Origin: Sarcocystis neurona
Lineage: Eukaryota > Apicomplexa > Conoidasida > Eucoccidiorida > Sarcocystidae
DNA length: 64,000 bases
NCBI GenBank assembly: GCA_000727475.1
Contig: KL647328.1
Location: 310,001 to 374,000 of the forward strand
Reading direction: 5' to 3'
The position numbers were made by a program, and so were the translations under genes. A model generated the notes under the pieces. That model was not told where the DNA came from and did not search any database. It saw only the letters and a list, made by a program, of their open reading frames with translations. Of this stretch, positions 1-15,100 are shown piece after piece. Position 1 is the first letter of the stretch. Each line of letters begins with the position of its first letter.

Positions 1-180
1 GACGCGCGTCTACGTGTACGCAAAACACCACACACACACAAACATCCACCTTTGCACATCGTACGCTCTGCGCTCACACCTTGTTGTTCCGCCTGTCCAG
101 TCGCCGCTATACGGTCGTGGCATTCTCCCGCATCGCAGTTTTAGACAGGAAACACTGTATGGAACCTGCTGCAGTCGTAC

Positions 181-3100
181 CTCATCTCGGTACTGAGCTC
201 TGTGGTCCTTCGTTTCGCCAGCAATGTGTCTCCATAGCCCCGTATAGCCCTTCTGGTCGTTAGACTGCGGCTGATTGAAGCCACGAAGCACGGCAATAAT
301 CGCGCGGGTGAGGCCTCGGTCCGTAAGGCTGTTGGTGAACTCCTCGAGTCCCGCAGCGGCATCTCGGTAGCGCTGCAGCGTGTCCAGTAACTGCGGATCC
401 CTGTAGGAGCGAAACACGTACACGCCTGGCCCGTTGACCGAGAAGCTCCCTCCGTACGCGCCGCCAACAACTCGAACCTGATCCCACACGTAGTTGTTCG
501 AAAGCGCCTCAGCAACCACCGACAGGTGGCCGTAGTATCGCTCCCCCGGGGACAGCATGCGGCCTCCCAGGTAGACATAGTTCACCTGCCTCGCAGATGT
601 CGCAAAGCGCGCCGCAGACAACGCACTGACAATAACCTTCCACGGTAGCTGTGTTTGTACAAATGCCTCTCTGGAAAGCTGGCCCATTCTCTACACTCTC
701 GCAGTTGCTGACAAGCGCACCAACGCGTACGTGTTATCTGCATGCTCACACGTGTACAAACATGTGAATACATAAATACGCACAGCTGCACCCCCACCCA
801 AGGGAGCCCTGCACGAAGGTGCGGGTCTTGAAACACGACGGCTCCTAAGAAGTACTAAATGCAGACTGCCTTTGGGAGCGCCTCCGCTGGCGTCGTCACA
901 TAGGTAAATCATATCTCCATCAGCGTATGTATCGCCTGCGTGACATGATATTTGCACTAGAGTGTGTCCGCACCTACACAGGTGCTGGTGTGCATGCATC
1001 GTCCGGCTTGAACCGCATGGGTTACGCTGTACCCTGTACACCCGTAAACCTGTCCATGAACGTATCACTGACCACCGGCAAAAAAGAACCGCTGTTTCCC
1101 TTCGACACTGTCTTTCTTCCCGCCCCCACTGTCCACATCAACTGGAGCTGCGACTCTTCCATGAATGAGTATCGCAGCTGACGCCTGCGCAGCTGCGTAT
1201 CAAGGCGCTCTGTTTATGAGCACCACAAGGAGTTCGCTCAACGCAACAGGCTGTCACGTCAAAGCTGCCGCGCGTCAGCGTGTCACTTCTCTAGAGAGCA
1301 CGACGATGATGACGTGCTTTCTATCAGACCGCTTGAGCCGCATAGCTACCTCTTCACATACACAGACGAAGAAAGACCTCTGCCGAACAGTAAACCCCTC
1401 ACGATACAGGTGACAATTGTTTACACGCAGGGGGATAAAAACACGTCTTTATCAAGCGCCCCCTCCTTACACACGTGTCCCCCCGGACGAAGAACCATCC
1501 TGCAGTAGCGACTTACACACGCAAGAATTCACGTGCTGAAGCGAGTGTTCAGGCACGCGCTATCTAAACAGCAACTCGTGACGCATCGCCTGTATTCACT
1601 TTCTCTCCTTCTGTTTCGCCGACTGTACCCACGTCCCGCAACACTCACACGCCAGCCTCATGCAGTTACCCCCACCGGACCGCGGACTCTCGCGAAGCAC
1701 CGTTAATGCCACCACAGATCGAGGTCTGTAGAGTGATGCAGAAGGAAAAGATAAAAAGTAACTTGCACAGGTGCAGATATGACAGCTACAGAGACCGACA
1801 CTTTGAACGGCTGATCCGTCGCATGAACGCGTCTGCGAGGTCGCGGCATCCAATCCTGTATACCTGAGTTGGGACGACGAAGCCCTCAGCCGCTGCGGGT
1901 CGTTTCACCCAGCGCTGCGCGTCTTCTTGCACGAGGCTGCGCCAATCGCAGGCAGGTACGATGCGCGTGCCTCCTTGAATATGCTCGACTTCTTTAAGGG
2001 GTTCCAGATCCGCAGCGTCACTTTCCTTTTGCAGAAACATTTCAGCATCAATATTCCTCTTTGTCGCTACCTGGTGTGTCATGTCCTCCGCCTGCCCGCG
2101 TGGCCTTCCGTCTGTAGGTGCAGCAGCTGAGGACACACCGTCAGGCAACGACCCGGTCAGCAGTTTTGCGAGTTGACGTAACTTGCGCCCGCCCGTCACG
2201 TCGAGACTACTTGCGTCCTTCAGCGTCTCTGTGTCCCCCGTTAGGTTTATGAAAGCCATGACACGTTCTGTGGGGGTGTCTCCTGCGTGATGCTGCATCG
2301 TCGCTCTTAGCAACTTGTCCCGGATTCCTTCCAGCTTCGCCTGAACTGATTTCCAGTTTTGTTTTGCCTGACACCAAGAGCAACTCAACTAGAACGAAAA
2401 ACATGTCTACGCCCACGAAGACGCAGCCGACGCCGGTACAGCCACGGGTCCTCGACAAGATCCATCTTCCCGCGGCTGCTTGTGTGCGACGCCCACAAGC
2501 TACACTACCGCTTGGGAACATACACGTACGGACACACGTCTGCGAAATTTCATAAACACAATCATACACACACAGCTACTTACCACGAAAATATCGAGCT
2601 CTGCGTACTGTCCTGCTTCAAGGATGGGCGCCAGCAGTACGGAACGTACAAAAGTACGCCACTAATGGAACTTCTCCACCGGTGAGAACCACGCACAGAC
2701 CCGCGTGGATACGTACCCACGAGACAACAGGTGAGTGATTCGACAGACGCAGAAGTACTCACGGCTTCTCGTGCTGTCTTATGGCTTCACCTGTGAATGT
2801 CTTGACACTGTAGACTAAACGGTACAGCGTACCTAGTAGGAGACACAACACAGATGTAAAAATCGACTCCTGCAGGTAAGACACATCTATATGTAGTCTA
2901 TAAGTGCCTACACGTAGTCTAAGCTACACGTGTACATTGAGTGTAGCAGCCCATTCTTCAACGTCGGGATGTACTGCCACACAGACACATGTGTCACGTG
3001 GCATCTTGGGGTCAGGTTGGAGGTCCTGACGAGACGAGATAAGCGGGGATCAGCGGACGTGGACAGTCGGACGAAATGACGGGAGCACTTACACGTGTGC

Positions 3101-6100
3101 GAGTTTGTACGAGAGAAGATTAAACAGAATGCAAGAGGCACACTCACTCCTAGCTCACCTGCTCGACCTGCTGGCGAATGAACACAGCGTACGGAACGCC
3201 GCCCCTTTGTTCCGCGACATAGCCCGCGGCTGTGAGACTGGCGCCAACGCGCAGAGCAGCAAGGGTGCCACTGTTGATGAAACTATCTGCAGTGGACGCT
3301 TCAATTTCTTTCAAAATTTCGATGGCTCTCGAAGAATTCGAGAAGTCCGCATCGCGCAACACGAGCGACATGATGTTGAGAAGCTCCGGAATTTTGCTTT
3401 TTAACGCCTGCACGTCCACCATGACCGCGCCAAGAGCACGCACCCGAAGAAACACATTGAAGGCCCGGACAAACGCACGCACACAGACTCCTGAACCCAC
3501 TGTTAACGCTGCTCTCTAGAAACGGCAATCAGGGCTCGATGCGCAGGCGCAGCACTCTCACTGCGGGATGCGGGACAGCAGCGCTCTTCAGACACGCGAC
3601 TTTGCCAGAAGAAGAGACCAGGCAGCTTCCTGGCAAGTCAGCGAATTCATGTAGGCTGCGTGGTAGCCGGAGTACGTCATGTTCACAGGGTAACACTTGC
3701 GCGAAGGGCTGTCTAGGTGATGTCGGCTGCTACCAGCACGTAGACGACGCACACCAGTTACGAAATGTTCTTGTGCGCAGAAATCACAGCTTCTTTTTCT
3801 GCGACATTTAACACACTGTGAGTCAGGACGAAGTTGCAAGTACAACTACGCTGGGCATGAAACGCCGCTACGGACACCGGCTACAAGAAAAGCTCCGGAA
3901 ATCCTGCGGGCGCCGCCACCTGCTGGAGGCAAGGAGGCACAGGGACTCATTACGTATGTGCCACGAACAAAATCGATATGTCTGTAGAAAGGAAAAGCAC
4001 GGCCGTATCGCGTATTAATGGGCAGAACTAAGATGGCTCTGTACGAGCAGGATCGACACGTCATGTATCTGCATGGTAGCGTGAGTAACCTAAGAGCGTG
4101 TGCATACTTCGTCAACCACCTGCATTCCGCGGAGCAGCCAGGCACACGCCAACCGCTCACTAGGCCGACACTAAGAATGAACGCGACGACGGCCCGCCAC
4201 TTACTTCCACCCACATGTATACATACGTGTGGTCACACGTGCACACACATATACACCTGTACGCATACACACATATTTCCATACATACAGCAGTGCTGGT
4301 CTTCTACATCTGTCGACCGTTAGTCCGCAGAAGTGCGTTATCAGACACGCAAACACAAGTTTGCTGTTCTCGACACGCGGAATAGCGCATAAACCCCCGA
4401 GTGGACACGTCTGCGATACGTATACGCGCACGCATACAGCGATGCTTTTACGTATATGTTTACGTCCAGGCACGCACATCTATACATGGTACACGACTAG
4501 CGTCGCCGTTTTGTGAACTCTGCAACGGTGCCTACAGAACCACCAGAGACGCAAAAATCCTTGCACCTGCGTGAACGTCAGAGGATGCGTTTCCGTTAAC
4601 TTCTCGCCACGGCAAAATTTCACTCAAAAAAGTAACACGGTACATCACACGGTACCGTGTCTCCACAACGACCCACATACAATCCTGTCCACACTTCATA
4701 CCAGCTGGTTGTCGCCGTCCCCCACATCCACGCACTATTACCGACATCTCTGTCCTCGGCAGGATACGTAGACAAGCATCGGTCCTGATGTTTACTCGAG
4801 CCAACACACAGCGTGTGTTTGCTACCACGCACGTTTCGCCCAAGGAAGTACTTCCTTCCATACTCAAACGCATGGAAAATACGTGTACGTACGTTCAGAT
4901 ACATCCAGATGTGACATGAATAGATACAGGATGCGCGCTGAGGAGTGTGTCACTTCACACGCTACATGTCCGTATGTATGGTCCAGCAGCTAACCGATGT
5001 GTCAGTCTGTCTACGTAAACGGCAGCGCAGGTCCGTAATAACCGGACAGGGCTGCAGCTCATTCGCTTGATGCTCTACCTCCGTCGCTGATGTCGTTGTC
5101 GAGCGGTGCGTCCTATGTCTTGCGAAGGAGTCAGATACATTCTAAAGAACCTTACCTTGCCAGATAGGACCAAAAAGCCAAGGCTATCGAAGGGATCTGG
5201 CACATGCAGCGGCGTTTTCGCTACGGTGCGGATGTCGACACTCGCGTTCAGTCCTCCTGTGTGCATGCCGATATAATTGGCCAGTGCTACTTCGTTCATT
5301 TGGGAAGTTCCTGAAAACAAAATTTACAGATTATCAAGGGAAGGCAGATATGTCTACGGCTGCTGCTGTTTTGCACGGCGTCGCCAGCATATAGTGGAAG
5401 GGGAAGCGGGGGGCACGTCGGTTTATGTGGCTCACTTTCCCACCGCAGCGTAGTGAAACCGCCGTGAAGCGGCGCGGTTGGACCTTCGTCCACTGCCGCG
5501 TTGACCTCTCCATATCTTTTCCTTCAGTTGAGCACTGTGGTAGACACTGCTTCCAGACTTGTGCGCTCGTGAATCTAAAATAACGTTACTTTTTAATTTT
5601 GCTGCTTTGTGAAGCAAAAAAAGCTGCATGCAACGAAGGGCACGCAAGGGGGGCCTGCAGGGTGATATTATTAGTGCTGCGTGTCGCGGCAGCTGTTGTT
5701 CCCCAGATATGCTTCTACGTGGGCTTCGATCTGTGTCGTTCTCTACCACAAACAGTCCCTCCGTACACCGCACTGACGAACACACACACCCACACGTGCA
5801 CATACAGGTGTCCAGTCGCGTTGCTGTATGCCGCAGGAGCTGCTCGTTGCTGCGGAGTGCGCCCGCGCGCTTGTTGCTGCTTCCTCTCGGCGCTCGGTAC
5901 GGGTGTTAGCGCCCGTGTGGGACAACTGTTAAAATGTCCCTACCTGCCTGCGTCAGCATTCGCGCAAAAAGACTCAAGAGTTGAAGCTCTTTCAAATCGA
6001 GCGTGTGCAGGGGCACAAGCACGTCGACATAGAGGATACCAGCAGTGGGTAAACGATGCAGTAACACCTGTACCGCGCCCTCTGCCAAGCTGTATACTTC

Positions 6101-9100
6101 CGTCGGGATCTCCTCTTCCTGGAGACGCAAAGTAGCACGCAGACAAACACCTCGCACACGCCGATGTTTGCCAGAGAGTTCGCAGGCGACGGTCGCTGAA
6201 CCGCGCAGCACCACCCACATTTCTTGCTGAGAGTTGGGACGCCGACGTAAACACATATTCAAGTATTTGATTGCCCCTTTCCACGGGGACACACACCCGT
6301 GCTGCACAGGTGAAGCACCGCCTGCGTGAGATAAGATCGCCGGAAGGTGACGCGTGTCTACCCCCACGACTATACTGCACGTACGACTAACGATGCGTCG
6401 TAGAGCAACACACTTGTAGTTGCTGCAGGTCCTCGCTTTCACACCGACATTTCCTTTGTTTCTCCGAATTGGTCCGTCACGTCGGTTGGCTCACCATCAA
6501 ATCCTCCCACCAGCTGCCTTTACTCCGCTGACCCCACACTCCCGCAGACTGCTGTTCGCTGTCTGCCTGGCGACGAGCTTTCCCTCCCTTCGGCGAAAGA
6601 GAGCTGTGGTCACTTCGAGGAATCCACGTCTGTTGCGCGTGCTTGCAAACGTGGTTGCCTATCTACGGAAGGCATGCCGTACCCTGTTTTCCACCGCAGG
6701 TGCTACTCGATGTCGTGTGGTGCGGCTCCTAGTTACCTGGGTCTACTCTCGGCTCAAAGCCTACTTCAGAGACAAGCATTTTTTCTAAACAGGCGGCTTC
6801 TTGCGTACCGGGGCGCACACCCAGTACTTGCAGTTGTGTCAGAACAAACTCTGAAGGCGCGTACGGCGCGCCTCGGTTGCTTCGCACACAGATCCGTTCG
6901 CCCTGCGTTGCCACTTACGCCAGCCACCACTCGCCACGTAATGCGGAAGCTTCGCGTCAACACGCGACACCAGGAGGCCACAGCAGCAGGTACTCAAGGA
7001 GCAGCGCAGACACATAGTTGCTCGGATCGCTAGTTTTCGCTGCACGCCCCACAAACTCCTACGTGCGCGCGGCCTGCGCGTGCCTCGACCTAGCCTTTAT
7101 ACAGTGCCGTGGCGAGAATGCACGCGTATGCACAAGAAAAATTCTAGATCCAGGCTGGACGCCGTCACGTTGTGGGCACCCTTCAAATGCATGCTGCCGC
7201 GCCGGCCCCCTCCGCGTACTCGAACCTCCCCTCCCCTCATGCGTGACAGGTGTCGGCAACCATCTGCAACGGACGTCAGCCTCGACAATCCAGCACGGCG
7301 ATAACGAAGAAGTGTTTATTCGTGGAAGACCAGATGTACACCGAAGTCCCACGGCAGACGTGTGTACACATCGTGGCTCGTGCGAAGATAATGCGAAATC
7401 CCAATGCTACGACGGGGCGAAGTTCTGGGTTGATTGGCGCCCCCGTGCACACAGTAGATGAACAGAGAAGAACGTAGCGGGTGTCAACCCTTCTACTGCT
7501 GCTTCTTGACTGGCAGCAGGCACGCGCCACCAGCTCTGCGCAGCAGCGTTTGCCGCCTTGGTAGCACAAACTGAGTGGCAGGCACCTGCAGTCAGCACTC
7601 CTGCTACGCCCGGAGCTTCTGCTGTGTGCCTATTTGTACTGCGGCGGTTCCTGCTTGCACTTCTACTCATGCAGAAGTGAAGGCTACTACGAAGGACAGT
7701 TCTTGAGCAAAACCACAGACGGAGGCCCTGCTGCCTCACCACTGCCGCAGAACGCCGTACCCACGACTGCGGGAGCAGTTGGACGCAGCGGCAGCCACGT
7801 CGCTGCAGGCGACTGCACCAGACACACCAAGAAGTGGCGTAAGAGTACGAACTGAGGCACGCTGACTTCTTCCGTGTTCGTTGTCATACCTCTTCAACAT
7901 CGGAGAGCTCTAGCGTAGGAATGGTCGCCAGCGCCTCAGGGGGATCCGGGGCCAGCTGCAACAGAGAGGGGCAAACACAACACTGTTTCTCGTACCGCGA
8001 CACTCGGGAGAAACCCTCTGTTCTCCGCTTGCGCCAGAAAGTGGATTATGCTTGTTTGCTTCACACACACGTACAAAACTCAGCAAGTGTGAGCGGAAAT
8101 TATACTTGAAGCTTCTTCTCTATCTTTTTTCCCTTGCACCTCTCTCGCCCTATTCCGTCTACTTTCCCTCTTATCGTGTTTTCGTCTCTCCGCAGCTAAC
8201 TCTCTATCGCAACGAAGGCATCAGCAATGGCTATACAATATAAGGCCAGATCCGGACAGCTCCAGAGTACTTTTTTCAAGGGAATCACTTTCTGTGCGCA
8301 CGTTGATCTTTTGTTAGCCGTCCACCTTCAGAACATGGACGGGCAGTAACATCTGCTGATTTCACTACGCGACTCCCGTCTATTCTGCAGCAGGCATTGT
8401 CGATACTGCCACATCAGCTGCAAGGACACACAGTTTTGCAGAAGACAAATTCTTCATCTTCTGCATCTGTGGTTGCCTCACACCTACGTACGTTCTTCCT
8501 GACCCACGTCGAGTTTTCCGCTTTCAACCGCTCCTGCTGATCAACGGGGCTGCCGAATGAACGTTTGTTGCTGCTACTGCTTCGCTTCAAATCAGGCGTG
8601 ACACCGAGCAGTCTCGCTACCGGTGTCACTGATGTTGACGCGATCTGTTGCATATCCACTGCTGCCAGTCGAGGCCACGTGTCAGCTTGCTGCTGTCTCC
8701 TGCCATATATTCACTCATCACCTGCTCGCTGTTCTCCCGCCGCAGCCGCTTGTGGTGCGCAGCAAGCAACAAAAAAGTCATTACCTGCTTCGCTTTCAGC
8801 TTTTGTGTGTCGGCAACCAGCTGTTTCACTTTCACGTCCGTCAAACTCTCACGAAGCTTCTCGATTCTTGCGTCGTCTTTCCGTTGGAGCTCCTTCTCGA
8901 GATCGGCATCTGCCACTAAGTGCACGGTAGCCCGGTGCGGGTTGTCCAGGAAGAGCCTTGAACACAACATTACCACCACGGTCAGGCAGATGGACGTATA
9001 CACACTACACCACCGCGTAACGAGAAGATACGTATAATCGTACGTACTATTGTATCTACGCGGGAGCATGCATATATTCACTCCCGCGTAACAATAAGAC

Positions 9101-12100
9101 AGGTACAATCATATACATTCACACCGCTTCTCCACTATCTACGCGAAAGTATGTATGTATGCCTTACCGCATAACAAGAAGACACGTATAATCGTATACA
9201 TTCACACCGCTTCTCCACTCGGAAGTGATACGCTGGGCATGTACAAACGCACACCAACTATACGGACGGAGGTCAGCCAGCAGAAATAGTTTGATAACGG
9301 GGTCGCGAGATACGCGACGCATGAAATGCCTCGTTGAAATGGGGTACCGTGCGCAAGACGATACAACAGGATTGCTGGGGAAGACGTCAAATCAGCGTTT
9401 CTAAAGCTAAGACGCGGTCCTCAACAGACTACACAGCAGCACTATCAGCATTCGTAGCAGCAGCTTGGAACAAAGATACCGGGGTGCGGAAACGCGCACG
9501 CGCACACGCCCGCCCCTTCTAGTGACAGCGACGGCAAGGTATACAACTGGACGGCTTGACTATCGAAGATTCGCGTACGTGATGTCACGCTCTCAAAAAA
9601 GTTTGCCCGCAACGTTGAAGTTCATCCAATTACACCTAAAGTTGCCTTTATAAAGGATGCCTCCAGAGATAATCCAGACACGATCACTCCTCCAATTTTT
9701 CTGGTCGGAGACCGCGGCTAGGGAAACAGGTCTCTGCAGACACGTGCAGGTTACTGAAACATGAGAGTCAGCCTCTTACCTTTTAATAAGCTGCTGGAAC
9801 ACCGGCTCTCCCCGTTCTACTCGTTTCTTCAGGTTCTGCAGAGGCCGCTCAAATTTCACAGAAACTAGAGGGTCCTGCAAGCAAAATCAATGGCAGCAGC
9901 CTCGCAAGAAATGGCCCAAGTAACAGCGACACCCGCAAACCTGCTCGACCAATGAAGTCGCGGTAGGACTCAGAGGAGAGTGGAGCACCCGTGAGGTAAT
10001 CTCTAGATTACCGCACACGAAAATATCACTCGCTCGCAAACAAAACTAACCCATGGGCCTGTACCGCGCGACTCAGACTACTAACGCAGACTAACAGACG
10101 TCGAGCAAGACACAGCACGGAATACAGAATCTGACCTCCCCGTTTCACCTGCGAAACGAGAGATGAGACGTAAACAAGCCGGTCTGTCGCAGACGCCGTG
10201 TCTGTATCGAAGCCTATGCCTCACACCCATCACACCTACCGTATAGCCCTCTTAGCAGGGGGCCAGCATCAGCCGCCGCTACAAAAGTGGCTGCCTGCAC
10301 CACCCCTGCAACTCCTGTTGGAGAAGAACGGGACCCCCACGACGCACCACAGGGGCAGCGCCTCCCAGAAACGAACAACAAACATTTACCCCACGAGCAA
10401 GTCGAGGTTGTCAAAAGAAAACGGGAACCTCTGCGCAAAAAAAGTGGGTGACTAACCCAGTGAAGACAGAAGAACGTAAGTCACACTGGGACAGAAAACG
10501 AGATGTCGGTCCCTGCTCTCACCCTCGCGTGCCTACACAAACACAAGCGGGGAAAGCTCCAAGCAGAGACGTGAGAGCGACACGCGTATTTGACGAATAC
10601 ACAGAGACAGCCAGTAATATACCGACGATCTAATCGTGCCGACATCTCCTCCACACTAGACTCAGCGACGTTCTCCTGCAGAAACAGCCGGCTTCCCGCG
10701 TGGCAGGCGCACGCCTGTAAGCTGACGAGGAGCTGACGAATAAACCAGCCGCCTGCAACGCTGCGTAGTCACTCGAATGTAAACGCCGAGAACGCGGTGT
10801 CAGTGGGCTAACCGCTGAAAATGTCCCTTGTCGTGGATTCCCCTAATTTCACCGCACGTGCCGTCCACTATTGCGCGTAGAGCGCGTTATAGACAGCAAG
10901 TACGTTCTGCTTTATTAAATCGCTGTTCCGCGACAGGAAGGAAAGACGCACTCTTCCGGACGCCCAATCCTGTCTGCTTGCTCGCTTGAGTGCTCATCAG
11001 TACAAGTACCGCTGCAGAAGCAGATCTCTGCTTGGCAACCTCAGGGGTGCTGCGTCAGACGGCACTACACCTGCTGTTGTGCGTCCTTACATTTCTTTTG
11101 CGCGCCTTCAATCGCTGAGGGTCTAACATTCCCCAGACGAGCCATGTGAACACGGCACTTTACAGCGACACATATAGTCTTCCAACAAGTGCGTATGCAG
11201 CCGTGGAAATTAGAACCAGACACTCTTTTTTGCAAACAAGAAGCCGTGTACGTTAAGACACGTTTGTGCTACGCTCATGGAGAGAAAGTCAGAACACCTG
11301 GATACCGACGCAGACACCGTCGCCTACGCCGTCGCATACGCCCTTGAGAATCCTGGAAGGACAAAGCCTGTTCTTCACTCGTCTTCTGCGCACACTGAGA
11401 GACCAACAGTTTCGTTGGTCACTCTCGCAAATGTACGTGCAAGGACAACTCTGCGTGCAGACGCGTGTGTGCATTCAGCTTCCAGGGACGCGCTTACACG
11501 GTCAACCATCCAATCGGAGACTATCTGCAGAATAATAGCGAGCCCCTTTGGGTAGTTGCCCGTGCTAAACTCCCGGAGACGAAATTCTATTGTATTCATG
11601 GCTGCCTCAATGGCATCCGGCTCAAAGCCGTCGCGGTAACATCTCTCCAGCGTCTGTAGCACAATGTTTTCTATGCGATCTACTGCGGCCTGATTGACGG
11701 GGACGCCATAATTAACTCCAGCAGCACCCAGTTCAGCATCAGAAACTTGGCCCTGCTCCTGCGGAACACCTGTGCGGCACGTGACACCCACACGCAACCA
11801 CCTACACGTTTTCTTCTACGCCGATACTGCTGCTGCTTCTGCAGAAAGGAAGAAGGGAAGAAACGCTTGTTTCAACTAGAAATGAATTTGACTACGGCAA
11901 CACATGCCTATTACTACTACTACTGCAACAGCTTCTACGACGTTTCTCACGCCTGCCGCTAGCACTACGACCCTGTACAAATTCACAAACATGAATACGT
12001 GTCCAGCGCGCACCTATCGCGTGCGCAGCAGGCAATGACGTACTCGCCGTCCGACTTCCTCCGCATGCATTTATAACCAAATGCAGACACAGGCGTGAAC

Positions 12101-15100
12101 TATACAAGTACAGTGCGTCGTCTCAGAAATGACGCCGTGGTTCTGGGAATATAATAAGTTGGTGGATACAGCACACCTGCATAGAGTGTCAACCAGCTGA
12201 ACACCGTTCGTCTACGAGGTGTTACCGGCCTTTTGAGCGCCCTCTTGGGTGGATGGCCCTGTGGCTGCAGACCGACGTGTCAGCCTGTACGGTGCCGCCC
12301 ATGACACGGGCATATGAAAAGACACGACGGTGTCTTCCTGTCTCACACTGTTACTTCTAGCCTACCCTTCAGTCCCACCGAAAATACGAAGTGTTTGTGG
12401 TCAGAGAGACCTCCACCTATGACTTCTTTCCCTAGATGGCTGCTAGCGAGTGCCTTGTACAGAGGCGCAGCAGTTGTGCCCATCAGAAGGTGGTCCAAAA
12501 CCGTGATAGCCAAGCTGTTTGTTGCAGAGCGGGGCTGGTACGATGAATTTCTATCGTCAGAATCTTGCGACGGTGTCGTTGCTCCTGCTTTTTCTCCTTC
12601 AGTTCCTCTCCGACTCGCAGGGTCCAGCACCCACGTGACGGTCACATAGTCTTCCATCTCCGCCGTCGTCGCGGGATATGGTTGCCGAACCCGCACGGGC
12701 TCTGCAAAAATGCAGTGAGTCCCGCAGCAGCCACAGCCACCGCCACGAAGTCCTGTTAAGTCTCGGAGGCGAATTTGTCGCGTTACCTCATCTACAACAA
12801 ATAAAACGGCGGGTCACGTTGGAAACAGCCGCACGAGTTGCAGCATGTAGAATAGCAATGACAGATCCCCGAGTCAGCGACGCCAACAGCCGTGGCACCA
12901 GAGGTAGGTACGCAAGCAAGAACAGGCCTGCTCTCAACAAGTGCCATCTTGGACGAACCCCGAAAGCCACGCACACGGTGAAGATCACATGCGAGGAAAA
13001 CAAAAGGCAGCGCCAACCGCAGTTCGCCAGCGTCCGCGCTTTTACTACAACGCATTTCGCCCCTAATACACCTTCTACATTCGCGTGATGCCGTCGTCAC
13101 TCTTTTTCTGTGGCTTTTCCTGTCCCTCCTTTTGTGTCCGCACCTTTGAATGCAGGTTGTGCGTTGATCTTGGTAGTGAGGTCTGCCGAGGCGTCCAGGG
13201 GTGGAATCTCCTCCAGCTCCGATATATTTTTGTCAACAAATTCTAGTCGCTTGAAGATGTCGTCGGACCTGCGGCATCAGGCGCAACGTGCGGCCAAGCA
13301 CCAAAAACGGTATCAACACTGAGGAACAACACGGGCTACGTTCTACCGGGGTTGAACCACAAGCAACCGAAATGCCGCGCAATGCCGTCGTCTTGATGTG
13401 TCTCCCGCCCTCAGGTACTTCATACGGGAGGGTGCCGAGAGTCTATTTCAGCAAAGAACAAAAAAGATGCATAATTCTATTGACAGTGCAGAAAAGGCAT
13501 CCACATTGCGTGCGCACCCCAGCAGGGTAACAGCCTGCAACCTGCACGATATTCAAACTGCTCACATTAGCTACACAGGCTGCTGTTGCTACACGCCCGA
13601 CCGCTCTGCTGATGTGCCTCGACGACTTTTTCATCGCTGACGTTTAAATCGACGCATGCTCACCACGAGAGGGTGCACGCATGTGCTGCCTCTTCAGCTC
13701 GTAACTGACTGTACTGCGGACGCTGCCTACCCCTGTCGCTAAGAAGGACGGAATAAGGGCCCTTGTCACACATACCGAGCAGAAGGCACACGTCAAGAGA
13801 AAACGCCGCAGTGTGCAAAGCCCTGGAGAGACCACTTGACTAATCGCAACAACAAACACTCATAGGAAGGAGGCTCGCGTCATTTCACGATAAACATCAC
13901 GCTTCTGGGACCTGACGCAAGAGCCGACCCTCACGTGAAATCAGTCAGCCGCGGACGCGAAGCTGCTGTCGCACAGCTGCAGGATCACACACGGGAATGT
14001 TTTGCCCGGCAACAACACCACCAGAGCACAAAAGACAGAAAACCCATCTTGTCGCATGTGATGCTGCACGCACCCCCAGAAGAAAATGCGAGCGTTGCTT
14101 AGCGAATAGAACCGCTTGTAAAAGGCCTTGAAGTGCTCGTAAGTGAGCGACGGGATGACTTCCGGATTGCCTCCGCTGTCCTGTGCGTACGCACTGACAT
14201 CTGGAAAAATTGTTTGCATCTCCACGCGAAACAACAGCCATCTGGGCTGCGAGTAGACGCCCTTCATCTCGTTGAGCACCACCCCCTGATAACTCAGCTT
14301 CACACGTTTTGCCAGTGGCAGCTCGTCTTGTGCCGCGCTGTCCTCTGCTGGGGCTTCTCCTGCTGCAGCTCCGCTGGCCGTCTTGCTAGACGCCACAGCA
14401 TCAACCCCCCGCTCATCCTCTTCCTTCCCCGTGTTCACCGCTTCCAGCAGATCCTTCTGCTTTGGCGCTGCCGCACCGATATCGCCTTCAGGTAGCGAGG
14501 CTTCAACGCGCCATCCTTCTTGGCGAAAGACGTCTACGTCGTAGGCTACTCGTGGCTGCAGAACCGCGTCCAAATACACGCTGGCAAGGTTGTAGAAATC
14601 TTTTGTGTTAACTGATGCAACTGGATACGTGGTGTGTTCAGAGTACGTATACGCATTCAGAAGCGAGTAGAGAGACCCTTTGAGGAGCTCAGCAAAAGGC
14701 TCCTTGAGGGGATACCTTTTGCTGCCTGACAAAACCGAATGCTCAAGTATGTGTGGCACGCCCGTCGAGTCAGAAACTGGTGTCCGGAAGCTGATACTGA
14801 AGACCTTCTCTCTCTCCTGCGGTGCGGCAGCAATACTCATCACGCGGACTCCTGTTCTGCGGTGCACGTAATAAGCCACATGCATCTGCATTTCTGGCAC
14901 TGGTTCTTGCCAAATTAGGTCAAAAGCCGGATGTTTTGGCTGCTGGAGGTGAGCGTTAAATCGGTCTTTGGCTGCGGTCGCAACGACGTCGACTGCCACT
15001 CTACGTTTCAGTGCGTCTTCGGCTCGGTCTTGAGAGGTCGAAAACGCGTGCGCAAAGAGATGTCCGGGGGGTGCCGCCCTGCTAAGAAGTGGTTCCTTAG

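Noticed and set aside
1..180. Search for the last M16C exon at the left edge
   Set aside because: None of the three minus-strand frames resembles the family C-terminus after the donor at 179-180, so the final exon must be outside the window.
2580..2660. Minus-strand peptide FVRSVLLAPILEAGQYAEL before a GTAAGT donor, as an extra M16C exon
   Set aside because: The flanking exons 3159-3407 and 1864-2367 already join in phase 0 into continuous family-like sequence (QQVEQ then AKQNWKSVQ), leaving no room for it.
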